NCBI GenBank assembly: GCA_937927835.1
Contig: CALGJS010000005.1
Coordinates: forward strand, 1 to 41,026
From: an uncultured Saprospiraceae bacterium
GTDB taxonomy: Bacteria > Bacteroidota > Bacteroidia > Chitinophagales > Saprospiraceae
Length of the DNA: 41,026 nt
Direction: 5' to 3'
Positions 8,523 through 15,396 of the stretch are shown here, piece by piece. The translations under genes were made by a program, and so were the position numbers. The number at the start of each line of letters is the position of its first letter. Positions within the stretch are counted from its first letter, which is position 1. The notes below the pieces were generated by a model that was not told the DNA's origin, did not search any database, and saw only the letters and a list, made by a program, of their open reading frames with translations.

Positions 8523-9698
8523 ATGAAAAAATTAACTTTTTTAGTGTTCATGAGTTTCCCGATACTTCTTTTGGCCACAAACCCTATTTTCAGCCAAAGT
8601 CTGCTAGATAATCTTAAGTACTCAAAATCCGATATCACCCCAATCCCGTTTCTAAAAAACAAAATGGGCTCCAATCAAGGGTGGGATATCCACCGAGATA
8701 TGAGACTCGTTGGAGATTTTAATGGCGACGGGATGGATGATATTTTGGCGATAAAAAGAAGTACCACTTATTCACCTTATCAAAATGAAAATGGCGTCTT
8801 TGAGCTTTTAAATCATCCTACTAAGTCTATTATCCAGGATGCCATTAGAAGTTATGCTTTGGTTGGTAATATTTTTAGAGATCAAAAAGATGAATTGGTG
8901 GTCATCGGTTTTTTTGAAGAAAAGGATACGACCGTACATGGTATTTATGTGCAAGAATATCAAGGGCCTTATACGGCAGCCTTTAGTTTTACGATCACGG
9001 ATGATTTTAGCCCCAACACTGGATGGAACCCCGAAAAGCATCCGGTCAAAATGGGAGATGTAAATGGAGATGGACACGATGATTTGATTGGGTTTGGTGA
9101 ACAAAACATTTACGTTGCATTAAGCAATGATAAACAAGAATTTGAACCTAAAAAAATAGCGCTAAAAGAGGATAAGAAGAACCTTTGTTTTGATCAAGGT
9201 TGGAGAATCGAAAAACACCATCGATTGGTAGGAGATATCAACAACGATGGATATGCGGATATTCTGGCTTTTGGTAGTTCAGAGATTTTTGTTTATTTGG
9301 GAAATAAGGAAGGCCAATTTTCCCAAACCAATAAAGTATCTTTTATCGGATTATCTCAACCTCCTTTTACCTTTCAGGAAGGATGGATCCCGGATCAACA
9401 ACCGATTAATCTAGCAGATATCGACGGCGATGGTTTTTTAGATATCATAGGTTATACTGTTAAAGGAGTCGTAGTTTCCTATAACCACACAAAAGAAAAA
9501 TCCAACAATATTCTATTTGATCAACCAGCTTTTGTTTTACCTAATTTTAGCAGATCAAGAGGTTGGATCGCTTCCAGACATCTTAGGACTTCTGGTGATA
9601 TCGACGGCGACGGAAGAGCAGAACTTATCGGTTTTGGTGCCAACGATGTGTTTATAATTCATAATTCAATCTTTCCTTTGAAAGGACAAAGGAAATAG
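8523..9698 (+). CDS. Secreted FG-GAP/VCBS-repeat protein
   Basis: A 391-residue exported protein with a signal peptide ending near IFSQ (residue 25). Five calcium-binding loops of the D-x-N/D-x-D-G type start near residues 65, 179, 238, 299 and 359 (for example GDFNGDGMDDI, GDVNGDGHDDLIGFG, GDIDGDGRAELIGFG). The spacing is about 60 residues, and a decayed sixth copy sits near 112-131 (LVGNIFRDQKDELVVIGFF). Most copies are preceded by G-W-x-(3)-(R/K/Q)-H. Six such units fit a complete integrin-like beta-propeller. Such proteins usually bind ligands or serve as structural parts of surface proteins; no catalytic motif is visible. It is convergent with the PL7 gene, 16 bases away. Function unknown. 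Confidence 0.88.
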   Translation: MKKLTFLVFMSFPILLLATNPIFSQSLLDNLKYSKSDITPIPFLKNKMGSNQGWDIHRDMRLVGDFNGDGMDDILAIKRSTTYSPYQNENGVFELLNHPTKSIIQDAIRSYALVGNIFRDQKDELVVIGFFEEKDTTVHGIYVQEYQGPYTAAFSFTITDDFSPNTGWNPEKHPVKMGDVNGDGHDDLIGFGEQNIYVALSNDKQEFEPKKIALKEDKKNLCFDQGWRIEKHHRLVGDINNDGYADILAFGSSEIFVYLGNKEGQFSQTNKVSFIGLSQPPFTFQEGWIPDQQPINLADIDGDGFLDIIGYTVKGVVVSYNHTKEKSNNILFDQPAFVLPNFSRSRGWIASRHLRTSGDIDGDGRAELIGFGANDVFIIHNSIFPLKGQRK

Positions 9699-9714
9699 AT
9701 TTTTATAGTAAATA

Positions 9715-10590
9715 TTATTTCACATGACCAACTTCTAGTTCATAAATCTTTACTTTCCCAAAAGCACCACCATCTCGTGATTGAAAATAATTTCCAACCT
9801 TAAAGTAGTTTTCAAAAATACCCCAACGTTCGATATTTTTATCATCATAAACCGCTTTTTGAAAACCATTTAATTTGATTTCCATACGTCCTTCCGTGAC
9901 AATGATTTCAAGCGTAAATCGTTGTCCTTTCTCAATTGGAGTTTCAAAATTATAGCCTTTGTCATCACCCCAGGCGTCTTTGTCCAAGATAGCTTTATCC
10001 GCTGCACTGTGGTCTTTTAGTATTTTGGTTTTTACTCTAATTTTTCCTTTATCATAGTAAATTTTTAGAATTGGAGGCGCATTGTTATCTTTTTGGCCAA
10101 TTAATTCTTTTTGTTCATTGGTCAGTCTACCATGAATTTGTGCGATAATGATTCTATGCTCTTTTCCTTTTTCATCTTTGGTCACATTGTCTATCGACAT
10201 TTTTACCTTCATTCTTCTTCCTTGCTTAAAGGTCCAGTTGGTAGAGTTACTTCCAGATACCATTTGTTCTCTAAGTTCCGTTCTGGAATATTTGGTATTG
10301 CTTGTGGTAGAGCCAGGGTAGGCATGGAATACAATGGAACCATCGGAAGAATCATTATACATGAATTCTTGCAAGACTGGATTGGTCGCATAATTAAATA
10401 TTTCTGGAGGGCTCACTTCCATGGCTTTTCCATCGGCTCTTGGAGTAGGAATCGTTACTTTCCAATGTGTTAAGTCGATTTGAGCAACCTTAGATTTTTT
10501 ATTCATTGCAGACTTTTGAGTCGAGCATCCTGTGGATAGGAAGGCGAATAAAAATAGGAATCCGAAGAAGTTGGATAGTGAATTTTTCAT
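9715..10590 (-). CDS. Alginate lyase, polysaccharide lyase family 7, lipoprotein
   Basis: Cleaves alginate by beta-elimination, probably on the cell surface. From ATG 10590 (291 residues) the protein starts MKNSLSNFFGFLFLFAFLST and has a lipobox with lipidated C22 (STGC-S). All three PL7 signatures are present: R103-T-E-L-R-E, Q151-I-H153, and Y262-F-K-V-G-N-Y268-F-Q, which carry the Arg, His and Tyr of the active site. The length fits a single catalytic domain. A TTG eight codons upstream would also give an open frame, but ATG 10590 places the signal peptide correctly. The gene sits on its own at the end of the alginate locus and has a GntR-type operator 71 bases upstream of its start, just after a -7 box, so it is probably repressed without alginate products. 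Confidence 0.95.
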   Translation of the reverse strand: MKNSLSNFFGFLFLFAFLSTGCSTQKSAMNKKSKVAQIDLTHWKVTIPTPRADGKAMEVSPPEIFNYATNPVLQEFMYNDSSDGSIVFHAYPGSTTSNTKYSRTELREQMVSGSNSTNWTFKQGRRMKVKMSIDNVTKDEKGKEHRIIIAQIHGRLTNEQKELIGQKDNNAPPILKIYYDKGKIRVKTKILKDHSAADKAILDKDAWGDDKGYNFETPIEKGQRFTLEIIVTEGRMEIKLNGFQKAVYDDKNIERWGIFENYFKVGNYFQSRDGGAFGKVKIYELEVGHVK

Positions 10591-10660
10591 GGAGAAAATA
10601 TTTATCTTTTTCAAAAATTAATTAAACAAATGTCACAGAATAGTAGGGTGGAAGGCTTCT

Positions 10661-10678
10661 TAATTGGTCAACCAATTA
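10661..10678. promoter_or_regulatory. FadR/GntR-type operator upstream of PL7 lyase
   Basis: TAATTGGT-CA-ACCAATTA, a perfect palindrome with 8-bp arms around a CA centre. It fits the T-N-G-T-(N)-A-C-N-A consensus known for the FadR subfamily of GntR regulators. It starts 8 bases downstream of the minus-strand -7 box, over the expected transcription start. Confidence 0.8.
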
Positions 10679-10686
10679 TACTCTGA

Positions 10687-10694
10687 CAAATATA
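10687..10694 (-). promoter_or_regulatory. Bacteroidota -7 promoter box for PL7 lyase
   Basis: The minus strand reads TATATTTG, an exact match to the TAnnTTTG consensus, 97 bases upstream of the PL7 ATG. No clear TTG -33 element is seen at the usual distance. Confidence 0.6.
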
Positions 10695-10882
10695 ATATAA
10701 ATAATCTTTAAATTATAATCAGATCTTTTCTCTGGATGCTGCTAAATTGACAGACAAGTTTCTAATAATTCTACTGATAAATGACTGGATAAGAATAATT
10801 TCTTGTTTTATAATTATTTTTATTGGAAATTGTATTCTTTACATTAACAGTCACTTTCTTCAACAAAATATTAAAAAGAAGA

Positions 10883-10894
10883 TTGGTCAACCAA
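10883..10894. promoter_or_regulatory. FadR/GntR-type operator at the gntR-1 start
   Basis: TTGGTCAACCAA, the same 12-bp core as the PL7 operator, ends 8 bases before the chosen gntR-1 start codon. This position suggests autoregulation. Confidence 0.75.
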
Positions 10895-10902
10895 AAGTAT
10901 TT

Positions 10903-11610
10903 ATGTTAGAGTTTTTTAATGAATTAGAACAAGAATCACCAGGAGATAAAATTATCATCCAGATTCGTAAATTGATTTCCTCTGGACAGTTGAAGCCAGG
11001 AGATAGATTACCACCAGAAAGAAAATTATCAGAAAAATTAGGCGTTGGTAGAACTGCGGTTAGAGAGGCGATTCAGAAATTAGAGTTCTATGGAATCTTA
11101 AAAACACTTCCACAAAGTGGAACGGTGGTCGCAGGTATGGGATTGGCTGCCTTAGAAGGATTGATTACGGATGTATTAAAATTAGAAAAAAGTGATTTTA
11201 TAGATCTTGTAGAAACAAGGGTCATCCTAGAAAAAAATATTGCCCAATTAGCAGCTGAAAGACGGACCGAGGAAGATATCGTAGCCATGCAAAAAGCCCT
11301 CGATGCCTATGCTCAAAAAATAAAAAATAAAGAAAATGGGGTTGAAGAAGATTTAATGTTCCATCTTAAAATAGTAGAAGCATCTAAGAATGCAGTGCTA
11401 AAGTCTTTGATGTTAATTATTACGCCAGACATTGTTAAAAGCTTTATCGATTATAAGGTCTGTGATAATACCACTGAATTGAAAGCGTTAAAGGAACACC
11501 AAAAAATACTGAAAGCGATCATCAAACAGGACGCCAAAAAAGCAAGCGCATATATGGAAGAGCACCTAAGAGATGTCGTAAATTTTAGTATTAAAGAAGA
11601 AGCAAAATAA
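10903..11610 (+). CDS. GntR-family regulator, FadR subfamily (copy 1)
   Basis: A 235-residue DNA-binding regulator with an N-terminal winged helix (about 10-80; PGDRLPPERKLSEKLGVGRTAVREAIQKLE) and an FCD ligand domain (about 95-230; helices with EEDLMFHLKIVEASKN and H in KEHQKI and EEHLRDVV). FCD domains commonly bind acids such as KDG or related sugar acids, often through a metal. I chose ATG 10903 because its protein begins MLEFFNELEQESPGDKIIIQIRKLI, exactly parallel to copy 2 at 28460; the longer open frame from 10747 adds an unrelated hydrophobic leader. By eye about two thirds of the residues match copy 2. Operators at 10661-10678 and 10883-10894 suggest that it controls PL7 and itself. 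The ligand is inferred, not shown. Confidence 0.93.
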   Translation: MLEFFNELEQESPGDKIIIQIRKLISSGQLKPGDRLPPERKLSEKLGVGRTAVREAIQKLEFYGILKTLPQSGTVVAGMGLAALEGLITDVLKLEKSDFIDLVETRVILEKNIAQLAAERRTEEDIVAMQKALDAYAQKIKNKENGVEEDLMFHLKIVEASKNAVLKSLMLIITPDIVKSFIDYKVCDNTTELKALKEHQKILKAIIKQDAKKASAYMEEHLRDVVNFSIKEEAK

Positions 11611-11614
11611 GCGT

Positions 11615-11643
11615 AACGGTAGAAGCTAAAAGGCCCTACCGTT
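11615..11643. terminator. Hairpin between convergent gntR-1 and eda
   Basis: AACGGTAG (11615-11622) and CTACCGTT (11636-11643) form an 8-bp stem with a 13-base loop, in the 46 bases between two converging genes. The T-rich tail is weak (CCGTCTTTCGG), so a bidirectional terminator is likely but not certain. Confidence 0.55.
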
Positions 11644-11656
11644 CCGTCTTTCGGGG

Positions 11657-12328
11657 TTATTTGTCTCGAATTTCACGAATGGTTGTTAATGCCTTTTTTG
11701 TTGTATTTTCCGTTTTGGCATAATCAAATTTTCCATCCTTATCCTTAACAAATAATTTTGAGCCCATTCCGACACAATAAGCACCTGCTTCTATCCAACC
11801 TTTTAAGTTTTCATAATCAGGTGATACGCCTCCGGTGGGCATGATATTCGTCCATGGTTGTGGTGCACGAACAGATTTTATAAAATTGGGACCATAGATA
11901 CTCCCTGGAAATAATTTTACTATTTCACATCCTAATTCTTCCGCTCTAGCAATCTCTGTTAGACTTCCACACCCAGGAGACCACAATACTTTTTTTCGAT
12001 TACATACTATTGCAATGTCTTCTCGCAATACCGGCGTAACTATAAAGTTGGCACCCAATTGCATATACATACTCGCGGTTCCTCCATCGGTTACCGAACC
12101 TACCCCTAAGATCATATCTGGCATTGAACGAGCAGCATACTTATTCAACTCTGAAAAAATTTCATGCGCATAATCTCCTCGATTTGTAAATTCTAATAAG
12201 CGAGCACCTCCCGCATAAATTGCATCTAATAGTTTTTTTGCAACCTCAATATCTGCGTTGTAAAAGAGTGGAACCATTCCTTGTTCCTTCATCTTTTGAG
12301 CAACTTCTATTCTTGTAAATCTTGCCAT
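11657..12328 (-). CDS. eda: KDPG aldolase (2-dehydro-3-deoxy-6-phosphogluconate aldolase)
   Basis: Splits KDPG into pyruvate and glyceraldehyde 3-phosphate, the last step of the alginate and uronate branch. The 223-residue length fits the family. The Schiff-base lysine lies in EIVKLFPGS (K138) and the general acid-base glutamate in LLEFTNRG (E46); GVGSVTD (75-81) and MPTGGV (163-168) are the usual phosphate-loop regions. It is the last gene of the minus-strand alginate operon, 147 bases after kdgK, with AT-rich repeats between them. In some Bacteroidota the name KdgA is used for the same enzyme. KHG aldolase activity cannot be excluded, but the neighbouring KDG kinase supports KDPG. Confidence 0.95.
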   Translation of the reverse strand: MARFTRIEVAQKMKEQGMVPLFYNADIEVAKKLLDAIYAGGARLLEFTNRGDYAHEIFSELNKYAARSMPDMILGVGSVTDGGTASMYMQLGANFIVTPVLREDIAIVCNRKKVLWSPGCGSLTEIARAEELGCEIVKLFPGSIYGPNFIKSVRAPQPWTNIMPTGGVSPDYENLKGWIEAGAYCVGMGSKLFVKDKDGKFDYAKTENTTKKALTTIREIRDK

Positions 12329-12349
12329 TTTTTTATTTATTGAAAATTA

Positions 12350-12466
12350 ATTAATAATGAAAGAATTAAAAATGAATAATGCACTCAATTTGTTAGAAAG
12401 AAAAAAACACGATTGAAGAGCATTATTAATTATTCATTAAAAGAATTATTCATTAAAAAATTATTA
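12350..12466. repeat. AT-rich direct and inverted repeats between kdgK and eda
   Basis: AATTATTCATTAAAA occurs twice in tandem (12428-12442 and 12444-12458) with one base between. The left half (TAATTAATAATGAAAG around 12350-12366, then AAAAATGAATAATGC) is close to the reverse complement of the right half (GCATTATT at 12419 through ATTATTAATTA at 12466). The transcript could fold into a long imperfect hairpin. Confidence 0.6.
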
Positions 12467-12475
12467 ATTACCATT

Positions 12476-13513
12476 CTACCGAGCAACTCTTCCACTCGCA
12501 TCTCCACTCATCAATTTTTCTACCTCATCTATCGTTGCCAAGTTGGCATCGCCGTAAATGGTATGTTTTAGACAAGAAGCAGCGACGGCAAAATTTAAGG
12601 CATTTTGATCATCATCTGGATATTGCAGTAAACCGTAAATCAAACCACCCATAAAACTATCACCACCACCAACTCTATCTACGATATGTGTAATCTGATA
12701 TGTCGGTGCTTCATACAAAGTCTTGCCGTCATATAAAACACCAGACCAAGTATTATGCGAAGCACTGATCGAGCCACGTAAAGTGGTAATCACTTTTTTA
12801 GCACGAGGAAACATTTCCATTAGCTGCTGTAAAACGGATAAATAAGATTTTGCATCTACTTCATGACCAGCAGTAACATCAAGTCCTTCAGGATGTAATC
12901 CAAAATGCTTTTCTGCATCTTCTTCATTTCCTAAAATAATATCACAACCTGCCACCAATTCGGGCATCACCTCACCTGGCTCTTTTCCATACTTCCACAA
13001 TTTCTTTCGGTAATTTAAATCCGTTGAAACCGTCACACCCATTCTATTCGCAACCTGAATTGCTTCCAAACAAGCATCTGCTGCCCCTTGAGAAATAGCA
13101 GGCGTAATTCCAGTCCAATGAAACCAACCAGCGTCTTTAAACACTTCTTCCCAATCAATCATTCCAGCTTGAATGGTCGACATGGCAGAATGGGCCCGGT
13201 CATAGACGACTTTACTCCCACGGCTTACTGCACCGATTTCTAAAAAATAGATGCCGAGTCTTTCTCCACCATAAACAATATGATGAGTTCCTACATTTCG
13301 CTTGCGCATTTCCATCAAGGCACATTTTCCAATATCATTATCTGGAAGGCGTGTGACAAATTCTGTTGGAACACCATAGTTGGCGAGAGAAACGGCTACA
13401 TTGCTTTCACCACCTCCATAGATGGCTTCAAAAGAACTAGCTTGTGAAAATCTTTTCCAATTTGGAGGAGTGAGCCTAAGCATGATTTCTCCAAAAGTAA
13501 CCACTTTTTTCAT
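12476..13513 (-). CDS. kdgK: 2-keto-3-deoxygluconate kinase (PfkB family)
   Basis: Phosphorylates KDG at C6 with ATP to give KDPG in the cytoplasm. The 345-residue protein begins MKKVVTFGEIMLRLTPP, as is typical for Bacteroidota KDG kinases. It carries the PfkB signatures: an N-terminal GGGESNVAVSLA (about 33-44), a sugar-pocket stretch (STDLNYRKKLW), and the C-terminal DRVGGGDSFMGG with the catalytic Asp285. The next gene is eda, so the substrate is well supported by context. The leader carries a long imperfect hairpin (13592-13641). It is probably transcribed from upstream in the operon, with possible processing in the leader. Confidence 0.95.
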   Translation of the reverse strand: MKKVVTFGEIMLRLTPPNWKRFSQASSFEAIYGGGESNVAVSLANYGVPTEFVTRLPDNDIGKCALMEMRKRNVGTHHIVYGGERLGIYFLEIGAVSRGSKVVYDRAHSAMSTIQAGMIDWEEVFKDAGWFHWTGITPAISQGAADACLEAIQVANRMGVTVSTDLNYRKKLWKYGKEPGEVMPELVAGCDIILGNEEDAEKHFGLHPEGLDVTAGHEVDAKSYLSVLQQLMEMFPRAKKVITTLRGSISASHNTWSGVLYDGKTLYEAPTYQITHIVDRVGGGDSFMGGLIYGLLQYPDDDQNALNFAVAASCLKHTIYGDANLATIDEVEKLMSGDASGRVAR

Positions 13514-13591
13514 AAATGTAAATTTATTGTTTTTAGTTTTTTAGTAAACGAGCATAAGAAATTTGGTTATAACTGGCTGGTTCTTTTTTAG

Positions 13592-13641
13592 TTAATTGGT
13601 TTCTCTTATTCGTAGTTCTACGAACAAGAGAAACTAATTAA
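13592..13641. promoter_or_regulatory. Long intercistronic hairpin upstream of kdgK
   Basis: Arms of 24 bases at 13592-13615 and 13618-13641 pair with only two non-Watson-Crick positions and a 2-base loop (centre CGTAG-TT-CTACG). On the transcribed minus strand it is followed by an A-rich stretch and not by a T-run, so it is not a classic terminator. It may stabilise or process mRNA. Confidence 0.7.
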
Positions 13642-13693
13642 TATCAACGATAGACCTTTTTCAAAGGCCGTATTTTATACCTATTGGGGAAAC

Positions 13694-14452
13694 CTATGAA
13701 AAGGCAAGTCCACCATTAATATCGAAGTTGGCTCCTGTGATAAATGAGCTATTGTTAGAAGCAAGATAAACTACTAAATCAGCAACTTCATCTGCTTTAC
13801 CTTCTCGTCTTACTGGTGTTTTTCCAGCTACGATCTTACGTATTTCGTCTTTTGTAAAATCATCATGAAATTTAGTGCCAATCAAACCAGGACAAATTGC
13901 ATTGACACGAATACCTTTAGGTCCTAATTCTTTTGCCATACCTCTCGTAAAAGTAGTTGTAGCACCTTTAGACGAAGCATACAAAGAAGATCCGCCACCG
14001 CCACCATCTCTTGCTGCTAGCGAAGAAAGGTTGATGATTGAGCCACCTTTACCCATTAAAGGTTCAAAGACTTGCATAACGAAAACAGTAGATTTGAAAT
14101 TTACATTCATCACCAAGTCATAGAATTCTTCATCAAATTCTTGTAAGGTTTTACGAGCGAAAAGACCACCTGCGTTGTTGACAAGGATATGAACTTTTTT
14201 ACCAAAAGCTTTTACGGTACTAGACTTTAATTTTTTGATGCCTTTTAGACTAGAAACATCGGCTTTAACTGCAATTGCTTGACCGCCAAAAGATTCGATT
14301 TCTTTAACCGTTTCTTGAGCACTTTTTCGAGAACTATTATAATTAACGACTACTTTTGCGCCTTCTTTGGCTAACTTGATAGAAATGGACCGGCCAATAT
14401 CTCGACCACCGCCTGTTACCACGGCTACTTTTCCTTTGAATTTTTTACTCAT
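13694..14452 (-). CDS. Short-chain dehydrogenase/reductase, probable DEH reductase (copy 1)
   Basis: A 252-residue classical SDR. The cofactor motif is TGGGRDIG (13-20), the structural motif NNAG (92-95), and the catalytic Ser/Tyr/Lys are about S143-S144, Y158 and K162 in YASSKGA. In alginate loci, SDR enzymes reduce 4-deoxy-L-erythro-5-hexoseulose uronate (DEH) to KDG with NADH or NADPH, and this gene lies directly upstream of kdgK, so that role is likely. Asn39 after the second strand (VVNYNSSRKS) together with Ser/Arg/Lys suggests room for NADPH. A glycine run (DGGGGGSS, about 149-156) just before the catalytic Tyr is unusual. Either this or the next SDR, or both, could be the DEH reductase. 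Confidence 0.85.
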   Translation of the reverse strand: MSKKFKGKVAVVTGGGRDIGRSISIKLAKEGAKVVVNYNSSRKSAQETVKEIESFGGQAIAVKADVSSLKGIKKLKSSTVKAFGKKVHILVNNAGGLFARKTLQEFDEEFYDLVMNVNFKSTVFVMQVFEPLMGKGGSIINLSSLAARDGGGGGSSLYASSKGATTTFTRGMAKELGPKGIRVNAICPGLIGTKFHDDFTKDEIRKIVAGKTPVRREGKADEVADLVVYLASNNSSFITGANFDINGGLAFS

Positions 14453-14542
14453 TATTTTAATCTTATTTATTGAAAATTGGTATTTATTACACAGTGTATT
14501 TAAATATTAGAAGTTGTTTAAACTTCTACAAAAAATGAATTT

Positions 14543-15301
14543 TTAGATTCCCAATGCTTGACCACCACCAACTTGGATGGTTTCAGCGGTTAGGAAGGCA
14601 GCATCTTTACTAGCTAGAAAAGAAACAACTCCAGCAACATCTTCTGGTTGACCTAATCTTCCTAGCATAATATTCTTTGCCCAAGATTTAAATACTTCAG
14701 GCTTGGTTGATTTAATTCCAATATGAAAGTCCGTATCAATCGTACCAGGAGAAACAGCATTCACACGAATCCCATATTCCGCTAAATCTTTTGCCAGCGC
14801 TCTTGTAATTGTATGAACAGCAGCTTTAGAGGTTCCATACATTCCAGCACCTGGTCCACCAGCATTCCATCCTGCGTTAGAAGTATAATTGATAATAGTT
14901 GGGTTGTCTCCTTTTTTTAGAAAAGGGATCGCAGCTCTTGAAGCGAAAAATACAGAGTCTAGATTTAATGCCATTACAAATCTATAAAACTCGGTAGTCA
15001 TTTCTTCAAATCTAGAACGACCACCTAAGCCACCAGCGTTGTTTACCAGGACATCAATTCGTCCATACTTCTCTCCAATTTTGGTAATGTTTTCAGTTAC
15101 AGGATCTTCCTTGGTAACATCAAATCCATAATACTCAGCGGTGATTCCTTCCGCTGTAAGTTCTTCAACTCTTTTGGCTCCTTCATCGTGATTGATACCG
15201 TTGATAACAACGGTAAAACCATCTTTACCTAATCTTTTTGCTACCGCAAGACCAATTCCAGCAGTGGCACCAGTTATAATAGCTACTTTTCCTGTGTTCA
15301 T
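14543..15301 (-). CDS. Short-chain dehydrogenase/reductase in alginate locus (copy 2)
   Basis: A 252-residue classical SDR: cofactor motif TGATAGIG (10-17), NNAG (87-90), catalytic S141, Y155 and K159 (YGTSKAA). It is similar in length to the next SDR but clearly diverged, for example in the substrate loop (SNAGWNAGGPGAGM against SLAARDGGGGGSS). Possible roles are DEH reduction with the other cofactor, or oxidation-reduction of another uronate-derived ketone. A pair of SDRs with different NADH/NADPH preference would let the cell balance cofactors during growth on alginate; this is inference. It lies 90 bases upstream of SDR copy 1 and 95 bases downstream of the MFS gene. Confidence 0.85.
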   Translation of the reverse strand: MNTGKVAIITGATAGIGLAVAKRLGKDGFTVVINGINHDEGAKRVEELTAEGITAEYYGFDVTKEDPVTENITKIGEKYGRIDVLVNNAGGLGGRSRFEEMTTEFYRFVMALNLDSVFFASRAAIPFLKKGDNPTIINYTSNAGWNAGGPGAGMYGTSKAAVHTITRALAKDLAEYGIRVNAVSPGTIDTDFHIGIKSTKPEVFKSWAKNIMLGRLGQPEDVAGVVSFLASKDAAFLTAETIQVGGGQALGI

Positions 15302-15396
15302 AATTTTTTGATTTTTTTCAAAACTAGTGGCGTGTAAACGCTATTTTTTTTAGTTTATAATTCCGTTAAAATAATATTTTTTTAAAAACAACTTCT

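Larger units (their letters stand above)
10591..10902. other. Divergent regulatory region between PL7 lyase and gntR-1
   Basis: These 312 bases hold the promoter and operator of PL7 and an operator next to the gntR-1 start, given as separate entries. The plus-strand frame here is open upstream of gntR-1 and would add 52 hydrophobic residues, but it has no ATG or homology to the family and is treated as leader. I found no convincing -7 box for gntR-1. Confidence 0.6.

Noticed and set aside
8808-9104. Antisense frame of 98 codons in the FG-GAP gene
   Set aside because: It lies fully inside a well-supported gene with clear repeats; no start signal or homology.
10747-10902. N-terminal hydrophobic extension of gntR-1 (52 residues)
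   Set aside because: The paralogue begins at the position of ATG 10903 and the extension covers the operator; it is a non-coding leader.
12428-12458. CRISPR-like repeats between kdgK and eda
   Set aside because: The two units are 16 bases, adjacent, AT-only and without spacers.
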